Assembly (NCBI GenBank): GCA_027886175.1
Contig: JAJNNQ010000075.1
Span: 86,998,501-87,062,500, forward strand
Length of the DNA stretch: 64,000 nucleotides
Source of the DNA: Phylloscopus collybita
Taxonomy: Eukaryota; Chordata; Aves; Passeriformes; Phylloscopidae
Direction: 5' to 3'
The translations under genes were made by a program, and so were the position numbers. Numbering within the stretch: the first letter of the stretch is position 1; every line of letters starts with the position of its first letter. The notes under the pieces are model-generated. The model was not told the DNA's origin. It saw only the letters and a program-made list of their open reading frames with translations, and did no database searches. This document shows, in pieces, positions 58,615 through 64,000 of this stretch.

Positions 58615-61030
58615 CCTTGTTTCAGATACTGTCATGAAGAAAAAAAAAGGGCAATTGAGCATTGGTAGTACCAATTATTACCAATCACCTGCTGGTTGTT
58701 ACCCAGTCTGGTTAGCACTGCTAGCAAACAGTCCCAGGTGAGCTCCATTCCCCTTGCACTGGTGAGCCCAGACACAAACAAATTTTATCCCTTAATAATC
58801 TCTGAGTGAAGTAATTGTTGCTAACCCGCCTTGTAAAAGCGACAAGTACTCATACTTTTAGAAAGCAGTCAAGAAGTTGTTTTAAAATAAATCAAAAATC
58901 ACTGGCTGTTATCTATTCAGGGTTTATTGAAATATAAAAACGAGGTTAATACTGCCTAAAGTAGGAGTTTTCTTAAAAAATTGGGACAGGAAACCTTAGG
59001 GATACATATTTCATGATGGGCTAAATCACAGCTACAAAAGAAATCCCTCATTCTTCAAGGAGAATTTCTCTTTTGAAGACTGTAAAAGCTGAGAAGCGCT
59101 ATATTGGAGGCTGCATTGAAGAAAATTCATATTTCTTGTACAGGAAGTGTACCCACTGAATTGGCTAATTTGCCATGTAAACACTTTTGAGTGTTTGGAA
59201 GGTATGGTGGGAAGAAAGAGAATGTCTGTATCTACATCTGAGATCCTTGTTCAGTACAAACAAGGTACTGGTACTGAGTTCAAAGGACATCCTACATGGA
59301 CTTCACACACTGGCACAATTGTTTGGTCCATTACAGTCATATGCAGAATGACAGTATTTGAACTGAGTATAGAAGAATAGAAGAACATTCAATATGGAAG
59401 ACCACCTCTCAAATTGCAGCTCTTTGCAACCACTGCAAGGACAAGTGACATTGTCTTTCTGTACCTGGTTTTCAGTTGCCAGATCACAGTTAGAAAATAC
59501 ACAGTTTGACAGTATTATTACTTGCAGTGTCACATAGCATTGCACATTTCCCCAAATAGCTTTTTTGCATATTTTTGGCTTATGTAAAGGGACTTTAAAA
59601 TTTATCCTGATAATTTGTGAAAGGTTTTGGGGAACACTCCACAACTTTACAATTTTCTTCCAATACTTGTATCTTGAGGACACAAATATTAGAGAAACAC
59701 CTAACCCATTGCTCTAGCTATGCTTTGAGGCCCCATGAATAGATGGGTACTTTTAAATGGAAAATTAAACAATTTCAGCTCCTTTTTGGTGAGCACAGCT
59801 TTGTAGAAGTAAAGTAGTGTTACTAAAGAAAAGTTGGGGAATATTAACCAACAAAACATTTAATTTCCTTTGAGGACAGACAGCAAGACTGAGTAGGAGG
59901 TAAAAAGAAATAGGGGTATAATGGGATGAGAAGTTACTTGATGTCATTATAATACTCAATGGTATAGAATGGTGACAGTTTGGATAAACAGATTCAGATG
60001 TTGTCGCTGCATCAATGTCCATTTCAGGATGGAAGCCCAGCAGGTAATTGTGCAGAGTCGTCAGAACTTCCCCATCAGGCCTATGTTTATTTGTCATCTA
60101 TGAATCAGGATCTTCAAAGGTAAATCTGAAAGTTTTCAATATTCAAACGTAAAAATATAAAGTATAAATATTGAAAACACTCCAAGAACATTTCTCTAAA
60201 GGTAAAAACTTTAAATGATTACTGAAGATGTATTAGCCAGATTAAGAAATTGTTTTTAATCAGTGTCATGAAGATGCACACGTTCATATGGATAATACAA
60301 AATTAATTCTTTTTTTCAGGGCTCAAGATGAATAATTTGAGCATATCTCCTTAGTGTGCTACACTGCCCTTGCACCTTGCATTTTCCCAACTTTCCAGTT
60401 CACTCCTTCAATGAATAACAAGATGTTCTAAATACACAAATTAAAATTTTGAGGTTTTTAATTTACTATCATTTTGTGTGTCACCAGATGTAATTTCACT
60501 CATCTAATCCAGCGTGAGAAGATGAATCTGTCCATATTTACTACCCATGGCAGAACAAATGGCCACTGAGGGCATCAAACTGGGTGTTTCACAGAGCTGC
60601 CACCTTCCCTGCCATAGCCAAGGCTCCTGGCTGTCACAAGGCAGTGGCAGCAGGAACCTGTCTCCTCAAGAATATTGTAGTGCTTATAATCAAAGCAGAA
60701 GACACTTTTTTTCTGCAAAGTTTAATTTTATTAAGATTGTCAGCTGATATTTTTGTATTTACTAACTGATAGAGTGTGAAATTTCCTAATCCTCTACAAA
60801 CAAAAGCACTGAGAAAACATGAAATTTATTCTTCTGTGTAAATTAATGAATCAGATATGAATGTGCATCAAATTAAAAATCACATTTTTTGTGAATACTA
60901 ATGCCAATGCTTCTTACCTAAGGTGGAAAAAAATTACTACTTCAGTTCAGTAGTACTGCTACTTTTTCTTTCTCCTCTCCCCTTTCTCCAGTTTTTCAAA
61001 TAATGATACTCGAATTTCAAGCCGTGCCCA
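58615..61030. other. gene-free stretch
   Basis: No gene is recognised. Minus frames of 126 codons (59303-59683) and 110 codons (59765-60097) have no domain. The 58662-58830 part is mixed-composition unique sequence that matches no repeat I know. A short hairpin word (TACTACT...AGTAGTA) lies at about 60935-60955. Confidence 0.5.
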
Positions 61031-61033
61031 TTT

Positions 61034-61081
61034 AGAATCACAGCATATACTGAGTTGGGAAAAACCCACAATAATCATCAA
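61034..61081 (-). mobile_element. CR1 LINE, very short 3' fragment
   Basis: The plus strand reads AGAATCACAGCATATACTGAG, then TTGGGAAAAACCCACAATAATC. This follows the first 45 or so bases of the reverse-complemented CR1 tails at 26608 and 58508. It is extremely 5'-truncated. Confidence 0.7.
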
Positions 61082-61084
61082 TTT

Positions 61085-64000
61085 GATGATGAGTAAGCAT
61101 TTTTTATATGTATTTATTTTAAAGAAAAGGTTTTGCATTAGTCACTTGCAAATAGAGGAATTCAAGACTGCTGGAGAATCACATCAGGCATGGAAGTTTT
61201 CCTGCCGGAATTAGTAGATCTTCATTTTGTCTTTGATTTCTGAAAGTTTGGACTCACATGTCGTTCTGTGCCAAATGTTTTCTTTGTGACACTATAGATA
61301 CTTTGCATGTTCCACTTTTTCACTCTGTTTTTCAGGAAAAAGGATTTATTATTTTGAAAATCAGCTGATACAGGTTAGAGCTATCTCTCTAAAATTATAT
61401 CTGCTTAAGAGAATGAATACCTGTTTATAAAACTGATCTATGACTAATCTGCCCCTGTGTCTGCCCCCAGGAAAGTTCAAAACAAAGCTACTGCTTATGC
61501 CAGTGGAATAAGTATCAGGCTTTATATGGAAGGTATTTTACATACAAAAAATAGGAAACAGAAATGTTTTCCAACTACTGGAAAATAAGAGGAGCATGCT
61601 GTTAACAACAGTCTATCTCCTTCTTTTAGCTTGTACAAAAGTGGCCAGCATTTTTTAACCTTCAGCTCTTCTGCATTTATAACAAAGCCAAAATTTTTAA
61701 TCATCTCCTGCTCCAGTTAAGGAATAGGACTGATATTTTTTTTCCTTTAAAAATCCAGAATAGGTATAAAGACATAGAAACAATATTTATAAAATCACTT
61801 CACAGAAGTAGGCATAATTTAGTACTCTTCTATTCATCATTTATATACACGTAGGTATCTACAAAGATATATTTGTCTGGATGGTGTACCATCAACTAAC
61901 TGGGCTGACACCTGGTGTGTTCACCTGGACTGTGACCCTCTCTTCTGGGTGGTGCCTGCAGATACCCATGTGTGACCTGTTCACTGGGGAAGCTGGACAC
62001 TAGGCTCCTGTGGGTGCATGACATGAAAGGTCTCTGGGAAAATAAAGGCTTAGAGGAACAGGAATCTCATACTGGTACTTTCTGAGGGGATTGGGAGAGG
62101 AATGCCTGTGTGTGGTAATGCCAAGACCAGTGTGTTTGATATGGGCTGTGGAGTAAGCCATGAATTGAATTGGTGGCACTCAACCTTGGAGGTTGAAGCA
62201 TGGCTCTGCTTCTTGAACATTTGCTGTTCTCAGCCCTGATCATGAGCAGAAGAGAAAAGTAATTTTCCCCAACAATACGTTACATGTTTCATTGACTGAA
62301 ATGATGCATTTCTCAGGCAGGTCTTTATTACAATTCCAGCTGTGAATCACTGCTCTAGATTTCCCCTAGCACAACTGAGATCAGAGTCCCTTCCACTCAA
62401 TGTGTCACTATCAGAATGCTGAAAATCAATCAATGATTACAATTTGTGATTATTTGTGTATCTACAGGAGTAGCATGTATTGATTCCCAATCTCTACATT
62501 GCCCTTTATGCTGACAGCCGTATAATGAAGAAAAACAATAAAGAAAAAAAATCAAATAAAACAACTCCTGTATGGTCTATGTTGTTGCAACTGGAATAAA
62601 GCAGTAGTAAGCATGTTCAACTCCAGCCTTACCACTTTTATATTTATTTTATACGGAATCAGGAAAATAAAAAAAAAAATAAAATATAAAATAACCATGC
62701 ATTAATGCATCACCCAGAAATTGAAAAAAAAAAAAGTGAATTTCTTGGTCTAACATCATTGTAATGGTGCAATGTGAGTGACTTACTCAAGGAATAATGA
62801 AAATTACCTGCAGTCTGGGGAGACTACACAAGGGAGCTGAACAGCATATGTCCACAAACAACAAAGGAAGAAAATAATTTTTTTTCTTCTTCTTCTTCAT
62901 TTTAGTCTTTTGGGATTAATAAGCAAAGAGGAACTTGAGTGCTAAATTTTTTTATGTTAAAAGGCTCATTTGCAAAAAGACAAAGTAAATGGAAGAAAAA
63001 TAATTTATGCAGTGAACTGCTAATCCAGCTGTTTTGCTTCTGGGCTTAATTGGATTTACCTAGAATTGATATTTGGTGTCAGCATGTGTTATATCATCAA
63101 CACAAGCAATAGTTACCAAACATAAAGAATCCTATCCAAGGCAAAATATTAATTTATTTGGCTCATACTTATTGCAATCACTTTTTTATTCACGTACGTT
63201 ACTACTTAGTATTCCTGCTTGATGCCATTTCATATGTGTGATCCAGTCTTAGTTATTCTATCTTAATATCTGAAGCAGTTCAGCAATGTAGAAGACTCAC
63301 AGCTGAACAAAATGGGCTAGGAAATGGTTATTCATATCTTGTTCTGCCTTCCAGGCAGCTGTGGTGGCTATAAAAATGTGCTTTGTACCTAATGGCAGGT
63401 GGGTGATATCTGAATTCTTGAGCAAAGCATGTACTGTCATGTACAGTACCTTCAGCAACAAGAACTTTATTGGTTCATTCTGGCAATGCAGAGTTGCCCT
63501 CAATGACTGAGTGAGATTTGTCAGCCAAGAAACTTTGCTTGCATATAAATGTAAACCTGAATCTGTGTAGTGAAGCAGGGAAATTGGAGTCATTCTGCAG
63601 TACAGGAGAGATAGGCTGTGGGAAGGACATATTTCATTAAAAGCATGCATCTCAAATTCTTCAGAATAGCCAAATTATCTTTCAGCTGCATTAGATGATA
63701 AATATGGCATTTTCCTCCTTGGTAAGATAATAGCAATCCATGATTCATTACATGCAGGGATTCAACAGATATTTGGACATTCTCTCTCAACTGGCAAGGT
63801 TTTGGTGATCTGTTCACTTTGCCTCATTTGTGGTGATTGGTTTCCTCAGTAACAGTTTGTCCTGACTCCTCTGGTGACAGGAAATACAGAAAAAGTCAAA
63901 TAATTAATGCAAAAAGTGACAAATAGACATGAATTGTGCATGTTCTTGCTCAGGAATGGATACCCCCATTTGCTGATGATTGCAATGGGACTTGTTCCCC
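61085..64000. other. gene-free stretch to window end
   Basis: No gene is recognised. A (TTC)n run lies at 62879-62899 and A-rich runs at about 62535-62735. The 61885-62230 part is more GC-rich than its surroundings but shows no known repeat and no coding frame. A 117-codon minus frame at 63297-63650 has no domain. Confidence 0.5.
62879..62899. repeat. (TTC)n simple repeat
   Basis: Four TTC units following a short T run. Ordinary low-complexity sequence. Confidence 0.75.

Noticed and set aside
1..64000. CRISPR arrays, bacterial operons, phage or plasmid features
   Set aside because: No spaced direct repeats, no ribosome-binding-site-led frames, and repeat content is clearly vertebrate.

Overview
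This window is vertebrate nuclear DNA, most likely from a bird and possibly a songbird. The main evidence is at least six CR1 LINE 3' ends. They carry the avian CR1 terminus, in which octamers like ATTCTGTG are repeated and the upstream sequence reads like GAGGTCCCTTCCAA. There is also one well-formed LTR of avian ERV type, and two old copies of a LINE-like 3' end known from reptile and bird genomes. The base composition is AT-rich and CpG-poor, with scattered simple repeats and no CpG island. Nothing suggests a bacterium, plasmid or free virus.

I recognise no protein-coding gene. The longest open frames are about 149 codons (29928-30377, minus), 146 codons (11707-12147, minus) and 130 codons (17117-17509, plus). 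They have no recognisable domain and are about what chance gives in 128 kb of single strand. No tRNA, rRNA or spliceosomal RNA was recognised. The window is best read as a gene desert or the inside of a very large intron. The best exon-like object is at 19380-19489 (+): a 110-base segment with a good branch point, acceptor and donor and one fully open frame. Weaker exon-like segments lie at 17301-17413 and 10438-10518.

Layout. 1-13.5 kb: unique AT-rich sequence with one degraded LINE-like 3' end (about 8515-8614). 13.5-13.9 kb: poly-T, a TTTTA repeat and an LTR-like segment on the minus strand. 14.43-15.01 kb: a block with locally raised CpG and many homeodomain-type motifs, resembling a conserved enhancer. 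17-21 kb: the exon candidates and a second LINE-like 3' end. 21.04-21.74 kb: the largest CR1 piece (minus), followed by a perfect 20-base palindrome. 26.6-26.9 kb: a second CR1 (minus). 27.74-27.86 kb: a G/T-only tract. 28.9-29.2 and 42.5-42.8 kb: weaker regulatory-looking blocks. 46.03 kb: a C-rich tract with G-quadruplex potential on the minus strand. 48.6 kb: CR1 (plus). 51.30-51.97 kb: a probable solo ERV LTR (plus). 54.3 kb: a short CR1 (plus). 55.4 and 56.4 kb: a 55-base direct duplication with one mismatch. 56.44-57.13 kb: the second strong enhancer-like block, including three copies of a 10-base repeat. 58.5 and 61.0 kb: short CR1 pieces (minus).

If this DNA has a function, it is probably regulatory, with two or more distal enhancers for a developmental gene outside the window. 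That is inference from local CpG content and motif texture. A cross-species alignment would decide it.
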